From positions 1-9,063 of the forward strand of contig CAJTTZ010000029.1 in the NCBI GenBank assembly GCA_910579505.1: 9,063 bases of DNA, read 5' to 3'. The notes beneath the pieces were generated by a model that was not told the DNA's origin, did no database searches, and saw only the letters and a list, made by a program, of their open reading frames with translations. Made by a program: the position numbers and the translations under genes. Of the stretch, positions 1-7,200 are shown in pieces (the first letter of the stretch is position 1; every line of letters begins with the position of its first letter). The DNA comes from an uncultured Lachnospiraceae bacterium. GTDB lineage: Bacteria > Bacillota > Clostridia > Lachnospirales > Lachnospiraceae.

Positions 1-126
1 CTATTCACTTATCTTATATCAGATTTTGGGTTTACACAAAACTTGAAACTCTCTCCTTCATGGCGATTTTACCCTCCGCCTTCTGAAGCTGCTTAGTTTA
101 CCCTCATTACCTTTTTAAATCAGGGC
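1..126. other. Gene-free edge, downstream of the SH3b gene
   Basis: I see no convincing gene here. On the minus strand this is the 3' flank of the SH3b gene, and there is no GC-rich hairpin followed by a T-run, so no intrinsic terminator is apparent. The nonamer TTTACCCTC occurs twice (68-76 and 97-105, 29 bp apart), with a short dyad, CTTCTGAAG (80-88), between the copies. Its role is unknown and it could be chance. Confidence 0.4.
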
Positions 127-1434
127 TTATTCCACGTAATCCGACTTCACATACGCGGTCTTGCCCTTATATTTGATTTTTGTCCAACCGTCGGCCTGTT
201 TCATGAGCACCTCAAGCTTTTCACCCGCATAAGCCGTCGCCAGCTTGTCCGAAGTCTCGCTTGCCCCACTCCTGATCCTGACGTTTTCTTTCACTGTCAC
301 CGTGCCTGTCGTCGCAGCAGTCTCATTGTCATCCGGCTCTTCGGACGTCGTCGCTCCTTCGGTCTCCGTCGCTTGGGCAGTATCGCTGACTTCCGTCTTA
401 GAAGGCTCCAGATAATCGCTCTTGATAAAAGCTTCCCCGCCGTTATACACTACCTTGCTCCAGCCGTTACCCCGCTCTTCCAGAAGCTTGAACGTATCTC
501 CGATCTCCGCCTTGCCGAGCTTATCCGCGGTCTCGCTGTCGGAAGTCCTGATATTGACCACACCAGTCGATTTCACCTCGGTCACTACCGTCTCCGATGT
601 CGGGTTGCCGCTAATATCCGGCGTATCTGACTCCTGTGTGTCTTCCTCCGCATCGTCTTCTCCGCTGTCAGTCTGTTCTGTGCCTTCAGCACGGGCCAAT
701 GTCTCGCCCACGTTCTTCGCAATCTCTTTCGTAAGGCCATAAAGGAAATCCGCCAGCGCACTGTCTTCGGCAATCATATCATTATAGGCTGCCGCCACCT
801 TATTGTTCAAATCAATCACATCATCCTGAAGCAGCACTTCCCGCATATAACGCCGCTCGCTCTCGTTCGGCTCGTAATCTTCATTGATATAAAACGAACC
901 GTCCTCCTTCGTACACACATAGTAGGAACGCATACCGGGAATGGGCTTATCGTAATCATAAAAATGGAACTCCGTATAAACCAAAGCGATGTAGGTACCT
1001 TCGCTGGGTCCAGCCTTCGTATAGACTTCAATAGATGCGGATTCCGTGTATTTACTGGTTTCCGCAACGCGCAGCTTCTCCGTGGCATCCAGATAGTAGA
1101 GCAGATTACTCATTGTTTCGGTATCTCCGTCCATCACAGCCTTATAGTAGGTCTCAAAAAACTCGTTCATTCCGGGAACCGCATCTTTTTCAAGAGGCAC
1201 TTGCGGGATTTCTTCCAGCGCTTCGTCCGCACCTTCCCCACTCTCCACCGAAACTGCCGATTCCGCTAGTTCCACCTTACGCTTGTTCGCTTTGATCGCA
1301 ATTATGATCGTAAGCCCCACGCAGATCACAAGGATGACAGGCAGGACAATCTTAGAATATCTTATGAACCAGTCCCTCAGCGCATCAAACTTCGCCTTCA
1401 GGAAGCCCTGTATTGTGTTGTTTGATGTGCTCAT
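127..1434 (-). CDS. Membrane-anchored protein with two C-terminal SH3b domains
   Basis: A 435-residue envelope protein, probably binding cell wall. The ATG at 1434 is preferred over the in-frame one at 1461, because 1461 lies inside the tRNA-like sequence and a GAAAGG-type ribosome site sits about 10 bases upstream of 1434. From the N-terminus it has a 28-residue cytoplasmic part, one membrane helix (about 29-47) followed by KANKRK, an acidic linker, an extracellular alpha+beta region (about 88-250, possibly NTF2-like), a low-complexity Asp/Glu/Thr/Ser linker, and two SH3b domains (about 286-343 and 378-435). Each SH3b domain has the V-N/R-I-R-(S/T) start, the GW core and a final KSDY(L/V)E. 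In this family SH3b domains usually bind peptidoglycan or peptides. I see no hydrolase catalytic domain, so it may be a sensor, adaptor or scaffold. It appears to be transcribed alone from the upstream region at 1529-1612. Confidence 0.85.
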   Translation of the reverse strand: MSTSNNTIQGFLKAKFDALRDWFIRYSKIVLPVILVICVGLTIIIAIKANKRKVELAESAVSVESGEGADEALEEIPQVPLEKDAVPGMNEFFETYYKAVMDGDTETMSNLLYYLDATEKLRVAETSKYTESASIEVYTKAGPSEGTYIALVYTEFHFYDYDKPIPGMRSYYVCTKEDGSFYINEDYEPNESERRYMREVLLQDDVIDLNNKVAAAYNDMIAEDSALADFLYGLTKEIAKNVGETLARAEGTEQTDSGEDDAEEDTQESDTPDISGNPTSETVVTEVKSTGVVNIRTSDSETADKLGKAEIGDTFKLLEERGNGWSKVVYNGGEAFIKSDYLEPSKTEVSDTAQATETEGATTSEEPDDNETAATTGTVTVKENVRIRSGASETSDKLATAYAGEKLEVLMKQADGWTKIKYKGKTAYVKSDYVE

Positions 1435-1456
1435 TAATCCACAACCTTTCTTTAAA

Positions 1457-1528
1457 TGCACCCGACAGGCCTCGAATCTGCATCAAAGGCGTCGGAGGTC
1501 TACGTTTTATCCATTAGACTACGGGTGT
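1457..1528 (-). tRNA. Degenerate tRNA-Arg (anticodon CCG), probable pseudogene
   Basis: The minus strand folds as a 72-nt cloverleaf with a 7-bp acceptor stem (5' ACACCCG, 3' CGGGTGC), discriminator A, a D arm with the GG of its loop, an anticodon loop reading CTCCGAC (anticodon CCG after T33) and a T loop beginning TTCGA. However, each stem carries at least one mismatch: A1-C72, C12-A23, T27-T43, A30-C40 and A53-C61. Loss of the nearly invariant 53-61 pair makes normal function doubtful. CCA is not encoded. The sequence lies 22 bases upstream of the SH3b start and about 50 bases after the predicted transcription start, so it probably forms part of that gene's 5' leader. I call it a decayed tRNA gene; a tRNA-like leader element is the alternative. 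Confidence 0.6.
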
Positions 1529-1536
1529 CCGCATTC

Positions 1537-1575
1537 TATACAAAATTGTTACGAAAATATTACAAATTTGTTACA
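1537..1575 (-). promoter_or_regulatory. WalR/PhoP-like response-regulator box (four half-sites)
   Basis: The minus strand has TGTAAC (1570-1575), TGTAAT (1559-1564), CGTAAC (1548-1553) and TGTATA (1537-1542). Each is separated from the next by exactly 5 bases, giving an 11-bp period. The first two match the published WalR consensus TGTWAH-N5-TGTWAH perfectly, and the other two differ at one base each. WalR controls cell-wall hydrolases and related envelope genes in Firmicutes, which suits the SH3b gene downstream. A possible weak -10, TATAGA (1535-1540), lies just beyond, so an activated second promoter is conceivable. PhoP recognises a related repeat and cannot be excluded. Confidence 0.55.
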
Positions 1576-1583
1576 TCTTTTGC

Positions 1584-1612
1584 ATCATATCAAAAGCAGG
1601 AACACTTGTCAA
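1584..1612 (-). promoter_or_regulatory. Sigma-A promoter for the tRNA-like/SH3b transcript
   Basis: The minus strand has TTGACA (1607-1612), a 17-base spacer and TATGAT (1584-1589). This is a perfect -35 and a 5-of-6 -10 at the ideal spacing, predicting a start near 1577. Its strength and its position about 50 bases before the tRNA-like sequence resemble an original tRNA promoter. Transcription from it would run through the WalR-like repeats and on into the SH3b gene. Confidence 0.75.
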
Positions 1613-1806
1613 GTAATGGCAGCTAAGAAATAATTTCCTTGATTTCAGCGTTTTTGCGATTATAACGGTACAGCCGGGGAGTTTTACAGTTGCATATCAG
1701 AAAAACTGGATACCTGAAGAGAAATGAATTATCAAGTAGAAGATAGTGTATTTGGGATTCAAAGTATTACAAGGGAGTTGTATAGGATATCAGTTATATC
1801 ATATAA
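1613..1806. other. AT-rich intergenic stretch, no gene seen
   Basis: This lies between the minus-strand SH3b promoter and the small plus-strand gene at 1807. I found no RNA gene, clear promoter or terminator. A purine run, AAGGGAG, ends about 30 bases before the next ATG, too far away to be its ribosome site. Confidence 0.4.
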
Positions 1807-2028
1807 ATGGTAGATGTCAATTTAAGCAGTCCGATTGACGTGAGGAATGCAGGAGTGAAAGCGTTGCAGGAGACTCTGGAGCCTGTTGGAATGGTGAAAT
1901 TTATGCAGCAGTATTTGGATATCTGTGGAGTCATTTGCACTTCCCGACATGACATACATTTCATCGGGATCACAGTGAAAAAAGACCGTCAGTATATGTC
2001 TAATCCAAAATATTGTAATAATCTGTAG
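1807..2028 (+). CDS. Small protein, conserved-looking N-terminus, probably truncated or chimeric
   Basis: An open frame of 73 codons. Residues 1-38 contain NLSSPIDVRNAGVKAL and PVGMVKFMQQY. From memory, unverified, these resemble a small conserved Firmicutes protein family whose members continue after QQY into a short acidic, tyrosine-containing tail. Here the sequence after QQY (about 39-73: cysteines, then a basic stretch ending KYCNNL) does not fit that pattern, which suggests a deletion or fusion. An in-frame stop immediately precedes the ATG, and there is no good Shine-Dalgarno at normal distance, so translation is uncertain. A strong hairpin follows 46 bases after the stop. It may be the remnant of a real gene; I assign no function. 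Confidence 0.4.
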   Translation: MVDVNLSSPIDVRNAGVKALQETLEPVGMVKFMQQYLDICGVICTSRHDIHFIGITVKKDRQYMSNPKYCNNL

Positions 2029-2074
2029 ATTTATGCAATCAAATATTCTTATATTATTATCCAGACACAATAAC

Positions 2075-2104
2075 AATCCCTGTGCCGCTTAAGGTACAGG
2101 GATT
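2075..2104 (+). terminator. Strong hairpin before the RHH gene, likely terminator
   Basis: AATCCCTGTGCC (2075-2086) pairs with GGTACAGGGATT (2093-2104) over 12 positions, with one G-U pair and a 6-base loop. The downstream tract (TCATCTATCTTT) is only moderately T-rich. The hairpin ends 11 bases before the ribosome site of the next gene, so it may terminate upstream transcription or attenuate the RHH gene. It resembles the hairpin at 3689-3715. Confidence 0.55.
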
Positions 2105-2129
2105 CATCTATCTTTAGGAGGAGATAAAA

Positions 2130-2348
2130 ATGGCTGCTAACAGTAAGAACATCCAAGAAAACAACGCTGATTTAAAGGAGAATTTCAGGATCTATGTCAC
2201 GAATCCTATGCTGTATGACCGATTACATACCCTCTCAATGGAGTACTCTTTATCAGTTGAGTCGCTAGTTAATGCGGCGGTTAAACGGCTTGTTAATGAT
2301 GTCGACTTTGTACGGGGCCTCCGTATGGGAAAGGCGGATATGGAATAA
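2130..2348 (+). CDS. Ribbon-helix-helix (Arc/CopG-like) small DNA-binding protein
   Basis: A 72-residue protein with an excellent ribosome site, AGGAGGAG (2116-2123), 6 bases before the ATG. After a polar, flexible N-terminus (1-16) comes a predicted beta strand (about 18-24, ENFRIYV), a first helix (about 27-39), a turn (SLSVES) and a second helix (about 43-56, LVNAAVKRLVND). This is the strand-helix-turn-helix order of RHH repressors and relaxosome accessory proteins, which dimerise and insert the paired strands into the DNA major groove. The family includes antitoxins, plasmid copy-number repressors and MobC-like factors. No toxin or relaxase gene is next to it here, so its role is open. 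The assignment rests on pattern only; a non-RHH helical protein is possible. Confidence 0.7.
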   Translation: MAANSKNIQENNADLKENFRIYVTNPMLYDRLHTLSMEYSLSVESLVNAAVKRLVNDVDFVRGLRMGKADME

Positions 2349-2506
2349 AGAGTTTGCCTGTATCTTTTAAGGGCTTTCCCTAAATATTAAGATTTGTGGA
2401 AGTTTTCATTAATTTCTAAGACATTTACGAAAAAAGTGGAAAAGATATGGTAAGATTAAGAACGCCGAGAGGGAAAAACGGCTCTGATATGGAGGCTTGA
2501 ATTGAG

Positions 2507-3622
2507 ATGGCAGATACAAGGAAAAGAAGACAAAATATAAACACGCTGCTGCTGGTTCTGATCGGCTTCTGTGTTCTGGCGATCATAGAAATTCTGTATG
2601 GACAGGCGCAGATGAAGATAGCACGTGAGCGGCTGGCGCTGGAGGAGCAGAACAGCCGTATGCTGGAGGAACTGAAGGAAGAGTGGGGAAAGCAGCCAGA
2701 CGGCGGCAGCGTGGCGGTCATGAGTGGGGAGGCCGGGACTGCAGGAGACGAGGGGAAGCAGGATAACCTCCCTGTGAAAGCGACCAGCCAGCCGAAGGCG
2801 GAAAAGACAGACGCTGGGGATATTGCGGATAAAAAACCTGAGATGAAGGAGGAAGATAACAGAAATTACGACATGCAGATCGTGATTCTGGGCGACAGCA
2901 TCATGGACGGCGACAGGACGGAGAGCGGTGCGGCTGATATTATCGGAGAACAGCTGAACGCGAAGATTTATAATATGTCCATGGGCGGTACAACGGCTGC
3001 GCTTATGCCAAATGAGCAGTACGACTTCGCGAAATGGGATTCCCGCAGCCTGCTGGGTGTAGTGAATGCCATAATTGGCAATATAAACACGGACATTTTT
3101 GAGGGCTATGCCGCCGGTGAGGTTCTTAAGACATGTGACTTTTCCAAGACGGACTATTTTATCATTGAGTATGGTATCAATGACTTCCTGACGGGGCAGA
3201 TTCCCAGAAGCAGATATCTGGATGGCGGGGGTACACTGGCGGTAGACGGGGTGCATACTTACGTGGGGGCACTGGATGACGCGGTTAACAGATTAAAAAA
3301 TGCTTTCCCGGATGCCGGGATTCTGATTATTGCACCGCACTATTGCCAGGTTTTTAGCGGTGATACGTTTATTGGAGACGGCTATTCCATTGACTACGGA
3401 TACGGTCCGCTGGTTCATTTTGCGAGAGGCGCCGGTTATGTGGTTGGTGAGCATGAGGAAGAAAACATATTTTTCTTCAACGCATTTGAGGACAGCGGCA
3501 TTGACGCCTATACGGCGGACGATTATCTGGCGGACGGGATTCATATGACGCCAGCCGGTGCGCGTGCCTACGCGGAGAAAGCGGCGGCGATGATCCGCGA
3601 GAATTTTAAACGGGAGGAGTGA
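2507..3622 (+). CDS. Membrane-anchored extracellular SGNH/GDSL-family esterase
   Basis: A 371-residue protein, probably an O-acyl or O-acetyl esterase acting outside the cell. GGAGG (2491-2495) lies 11 bases before the ATG, a slightly long spacing. A basic N-terminus (MADTRKRRQN) precedes one membrane helix (about 12-31), then a probable coiled coil (about 33-62) and a charged, low-complexity linker (to about 120). The catalytic domain starts near residue 123. Block I is ILGDSIM, with nucleophile Ser131; block II is MSMGG (Gly160/161); block III is YGIND (oxyanion Asn225); block V is DGIH, with Asp343 and His346. All the expected SGNH catalytic residues are present, so the enzyme should be active. 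The substrate cannot be read from the sequence. The nearby surface rhamnosidase suggests a decorated polysaccharide. I see no confident promoter in the 158 bases upstream. Confidence 0.85.
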   Translation: MADTRKRRQNINTLLLVLIGFCVLAIIEILYGQAQMKIARERLALEEQNSRMLEELKEEWGKQPDGGSVAVMSGEAGTAGDEGKQDNLPVKATSQPKAEKTDAGDIADKKPEMKEEDNRNYDMQIVILGDSIMDGDRTESGAADIIGEQLNAKIYNMSMGGTTAALMPNEQYDFAKWDSRSLLGVVNAIIGNINTDIFEGYAAGEVLKTCDFSKTDYFIIEYGINDFLTGQIPRSRYLDGGGTLAVDGVHTYVGALDDAVNRLKNAFPDAGILIIAPHYCQVFSGDTFIGDGYSIDYGYGPLVHFARGAGYVVGEHEEENIFFFNAFEDSGIDAYTADDYLADGIHMTPAGARAYAEKAAAMIRENFKREE

Positions 3623-3688
3623 AACGAAAAACCACATAAAAAAGAAAAACATAAATACAAACCTCTATATTATTGTCTTGACACTTCG

Positions 3689-3715
3689 ATCCCCGTGCAG
3701 ATCTGGCACGGGGAT
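3689..3715. terminator. Shared hairpin between the convergent esterase and XRE genes
   Basis: ATCCCCGTGC (3689-3698) pairs perfectly with GCACGGGGAT (3706-3715) around a 7-base loop, AGATCTG. It lies between two converging genes, 9 bases beyond the end of the XRE gene and 66 bases beyond that of the esterase. T-rich DNA follows on the plus strand (TTCGCTATTTATT) and only weakly on the minus strand. A bidirectional terminator is the simplest reading. Confidence 0.6.
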
Positions 3716-3723
3716 TTCGCTAT

Positions 3724-4059
3724 TTATTCATATTCGTTTTCAAAATAGGAAAAGAGGGTACGAAGTATATTGATTGCCAGCTGTTTACGTTCAGGCGGCT
3801 GACCGTCTGTGATCTGTCTAAACTGCGCTGCTATATTCGAGTCGTTGTTGGCTACTGAGTCAGAAAGCATGTAATCGACGGTGACACCAAGTCTGTTGAC
3901 GAGCCTCACGAGAGTGTCTAACGTGAGGCTTCTTTCTCCGCGCTCAATCGCACCCATATAGGTATCTGATATGTCAATAGCTTCGGCAAGCTGAGCCTGT
4001 GTGAGACTTAGCCGCTGCCGCTCTTCGCGGATTCTTTTTCCTAACCGCTTATAGTCCAT
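3724..4059 (-). CDS. XRE-family helix-turn-helix transcriptional regulator
   Basis: A 111-residue DNA-binding regulator. AAGGGGG lies 7 bases before the ATG on the minus strand. The HTH_3 domain covers about residues 6-64 (GKRIREERQRLSLTQ, then LAEAIDIS, then YMGAIERGER, ending VDYML), with the classical Cro/C1-type recognition helix around residues 31-41. The C-terminal part (about 65-111) is mostly helical and probably serves dimerisation. There is no ligand-binding or peptidase domain, so any signal it responds to is not visible. It is divergent from the GH78 gene and convergent with the esterase gene. A 13-bp palindrome (4082-4094) lies just upstream of its ribosome site and a related dyad lies beyond, which fits autoregulation and control of the rhamnosidase. 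The family assignment is firm; the targets are inferred. Confidence 0.88.
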   Translation of the reverse strand: MDYKRLGKRIREERQRLSLTQAQLAEAIDISDTYMGAIERGERSLTLDTLVRLVNRLGVTVDYMLSDSVANNDSNIAAQFRQITDGQPPERKQLAINILRTLFSYFENEYE

Positions 4060-4081
4060 GTATTCACCCCCTTCTGTTCAT

Positions 4082-4117
4082 TTTAGAATCTAAATAGTAT
4101 AGACTGAAACATCTATA
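4082..4117. promoter_or_regulatory. Paired TWTAGA dyads, candidate XRE operator
   Basis: TTTAGA-A-TCTAAA (4082-4094) is a perfect 13-bp palindrome with a central A. TATAGA-N8-TCTATA (4098-4117) is a second perfect inverted repeat. All four half-sites fit TWTAGA. The cluster lies in the divergent gap between the XRE and GH78 genes and overlaps a TATACT -10-like sequence on the minus strand (4096-4101). It ends 13 bases before the GH78 -35. Binding by the adjacent regulator is inferred. Confidence 0.45.
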
Positions 4118-4130
4118 AGGGGTATTAATA

Positions 4131-4160
4131 TTGACTATATGGGTTATTTCGGGATATACT
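4131..4160 (+). promoter_or_regulatory. Promoter for the rhamnosidase gene
   Basis: TTGACT (4131-4136), an 18-base spacer and TATACT (4155-4160); each hexamer matches 5 of 6 consensus positions. The predicted start is near 4167, giving a leader of about 45 bases before the ATG at 4212. The candidate operator dyads lie immediately upstream. Confidence 0.6.
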
Positions 4161-4211
4161 TAGACAGATCAAATAATACAAAAGCTGAGAAGAGTGGAAG
4201 GAAACGAAAGA

Positions 4212-7200
4212 ATGAAAAGATTTCTGTTCTTGTGTTTGGTTTTACAGATATTGATTATTTCAGGCTGTGGACAGAAAGAAGCGGATGCCGTATGCACCAG
4301 GAACCTTCGGACGGAGTACAGGGAGAATCCGATTGGCATTGATGCGGAAAATCCCCGGTTCAGCTGGCAGATGACCAGTGATATCCGCGGTCAGTATCAG
4401 AGCGCCTATCAGATTTTTGTGGGAGACTCTGCGGAGAATCTGGCGGATGGTATCTATGTCTGGGACAGCGGCAGGGTAGAGAGCGGTAACGCCGTGGATA
4501 TCCGTTATGCCGGTGAACCTCTGGAACCCTGTACCCGTTACTACTGGCAGGTAAAGGTCTGGGATAAGGATGAAAAGGCTGTTCTTTCCACAGAGGAAGC
4601 CTATTTTGAGACTGCGCTTATGGATGGCGACTGGAGCAATGCGCAGTGGATCGCGGCACCGAAGGAGCCGCTTTATGACAGCGAAGCCAATCCCTATTTT
4701 ACGGTGGAGGCCGTGGTCAGGGCGCCGGAAGGGGATGCCAGTATTGTCTGGGGATATACGCCGCAGGATGGCTCTTCGTGCAATCTGAAAGTCAACTATG
4801 GGGAGGATGATACGGTTGCCATCGGCTGGTACCGGGAAAACCGCTTTGGTGAGCAGACAGAGAGCGGAGGCGGCAAAACAGATAAATTTTCTGCGGCTGA
4901 TTTACAGGGCAGGGCATTTAAACTGACTTTGAAGGTGGCGGAACAGAGGCTTACAGTCTACATTGACGGTGAAGAAGCGGCCAGTGGGGATTTCGGCTAT
5001 ACAAGGGGTACTGACTGTGGCTTTGGCATGAACGCAGGGCGCAACGAAAAGGCGGTATATTATCAGTCCTTCAGGGTTACCAACGATACGACAGGTGAAG
5101 TGATATATGACGAAGACTTTTCCGACCCGTATAATACCATTTTCGGGGAGGTTTTTATTGACAGGACCGATGACGGCTGGTACCGGCATAACGGTGCGGT
5201 GATCGCCACGCCCTCTGCCTATTCTATGGAAAACGATCCCGCGCCCATGATGCGCAAGGAGTTTACGGCGAAAAAGGGCGATATAAAGAGTGCGCGGCTC
5301 TATGCGACTGCCGCCGGTATTTACGACTTCTATATCAACGGTGAAAAAATATCAGACACCTACTTTAATCCCGGAGCAGCAGCGTATAACATCCGCTCTG
5401 CCTATCAGACATTTGATGTGACTGATCTGGTCAAAGAGGGCGGCAATGCCATGGGGCTGTATCTGGGACACGGCTGGTATGATAAAAATACATCAACGGA
5501 TAATACGGGTATTGTCTGGGGTGACCATCTGGCCTTTCTGGGCAAGCTGGTGATCACGTATGAAAATGGGGAGCAGGATGTGGTCGTCACGGATGATACA
5601 TGGAAACTGTATGACGATGGCCCGATCCGCACCAACAGTTTCTGGCAGGGGGAGATTTACAGGGCGGATAAGGAAGTGGACGGCTGGTGTGAATTTGGTT
5701 TTGCGGATGATGCATGGCAGGCTGCCGCTGTCCGCCGTCCCACGGATATGAATGGTAAAAATCATGATTTTAAGCTGGCGGCACAGTTCGATCCCCCTGT
5801 CCGTGCGGTTGAGATTCTGGAGCCTGTCTCTGTGAATGAGCCGAAAGATGGCTGTCAGGTTTACGATTTTGGACAGGAATTGACAGGTGTGGTGCGCGTT
5901 ACCGTGAAAGGAAAAGCAGGGGACGTGATGACCATGCGGCATGGCGAATGGCTGAATGAGGAACATCTGCTTACGGCAGATGGCAGTCCCGGAACAGTCT
6001 ACACCCGCAATCTTTTGGGCGCACAGCAGACCGATCAGTATTTCCTGAAAGGCGATGCCGGGGGTGAAACTTACAGCCCCGTCTTTACTTATCATGGCTT
6101 TCGTTATATGGAATTTGTGGATCTGGAGGAATCCGTGGAGATCATCAAGGTGGAAGCGCTGGCGTTGTCTTCCGATACGGAGCGCACCGGCTCTTATGAG
6201 ACTTCCAGTGAAGCGGTCAATCAGTTATATTCCAATTCCTATTGGAGTCAGGTGGGAAACTTTACCAGCCTGCCGACCGACTGTCCCCAGAGAACAGAAC
6301 GTTACGGTTGGAGCGGAGACGCACAGATCTTTTCCCGCACGGCGTCCTATCATGCCGATGTCCTGAATTTCTATGCTGACTATGTACAGGAATTAGCAGA
6401 TACCCAGAGGGAAGATGGCGCAGTGGCAGACATGGCGCCCCGTACTCTGGGGTATGTGGAGGATAACGGAAAAGGCGGGAATGGCGGCAACAACGGCTGG
6501 GGGGATGCTATCGTTATCATCACATGGAATCTGTATCAACAGTATGGAAGCACACAGATCATTGAGGATTCCTATGAAGGGATGAGTATGTGGGTCGAGT
6601 ATCTGGTGTGCAACAGCACGGACTGGCTCCGCCCTGACAGCGGCTATGGAGACCATCTGACACTGAGTAATCCTGCCCGTGACTGTGTCAACACGGCATG
6701 GTCGGCTCACTCCTGCGAGCTATTATCTAAAATGGCGGCGGTGATCGGTAAGACTGAGGATGCGGACAGATTTATGGGATATCACGATCATTTCAAGGAT
6801 GCGTGGATTGCGAACTTCGTCAAGGAAGACGGCACTACCACTTATGACACACAGACCACTTATGTGATGGGGCTGGCCTTTGACCTTTTCCCGGAAGAAC
6901 TGCGGGAGAGTGCGGCGGACAGACTGTCTGTGATCATAGAATGGAATAATAACCATCTGAGCACCGGATTTGCGGGGCTAAGTTTCCTGAATCCGACTCT
7001 GTGTGATATCGGCCGTGATGATCTGGCCTATGCGCTGTTGGAGCAGGAGGAGGCGCCTGGCTGGCTGTACAACGTCCTGCAGGGAGCGACCACATCATGG
7101 GAGGACTGGAATGCCTATTCGGTTCAGAATGAAGCTGGGGATTACTATATAAATGGTTCGCTGAACCACTTCGCATACGGCTCTGTCGCGGAGTGGATGT

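Noticed and set aside
2456..3256. Long minus-strand open frame (266 codons) opposite the esterase gene
   Set aside because: It lies wholly antisense to a gene with clear SGNH motifs, has no family motif or ribosome site, and its composition is that of a reverse-strand shadow.
3678..3706. TTGACA between the esterase and XRE genes as a plus-strand promoter
   Set aside because: No -10-like hexamer lies 16-18 bases downstream; that space is occupied by the shared hairpin.
4194..4211. GTG start giving a longer rhamnosidase
   Set aside because: The ATG at 4212 has the better ribosome site and gives a standard lipoprotein signal; the extra six residues precede it without purpose.
4139..4342. Plus-strand 67-codon frame starting before the rhamnosidase gene
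   Set aside because: It overlaps the GH78 signal peptide in another frame, starts before the predicted transcript start and has no ribosome site.
5493..6095. Minus-strand open frame (200 codons) opposite the rhamnosidase gene
   Set aside because: It is antisense to conserved GH78 domains and shows no recognisable fold or start signal.
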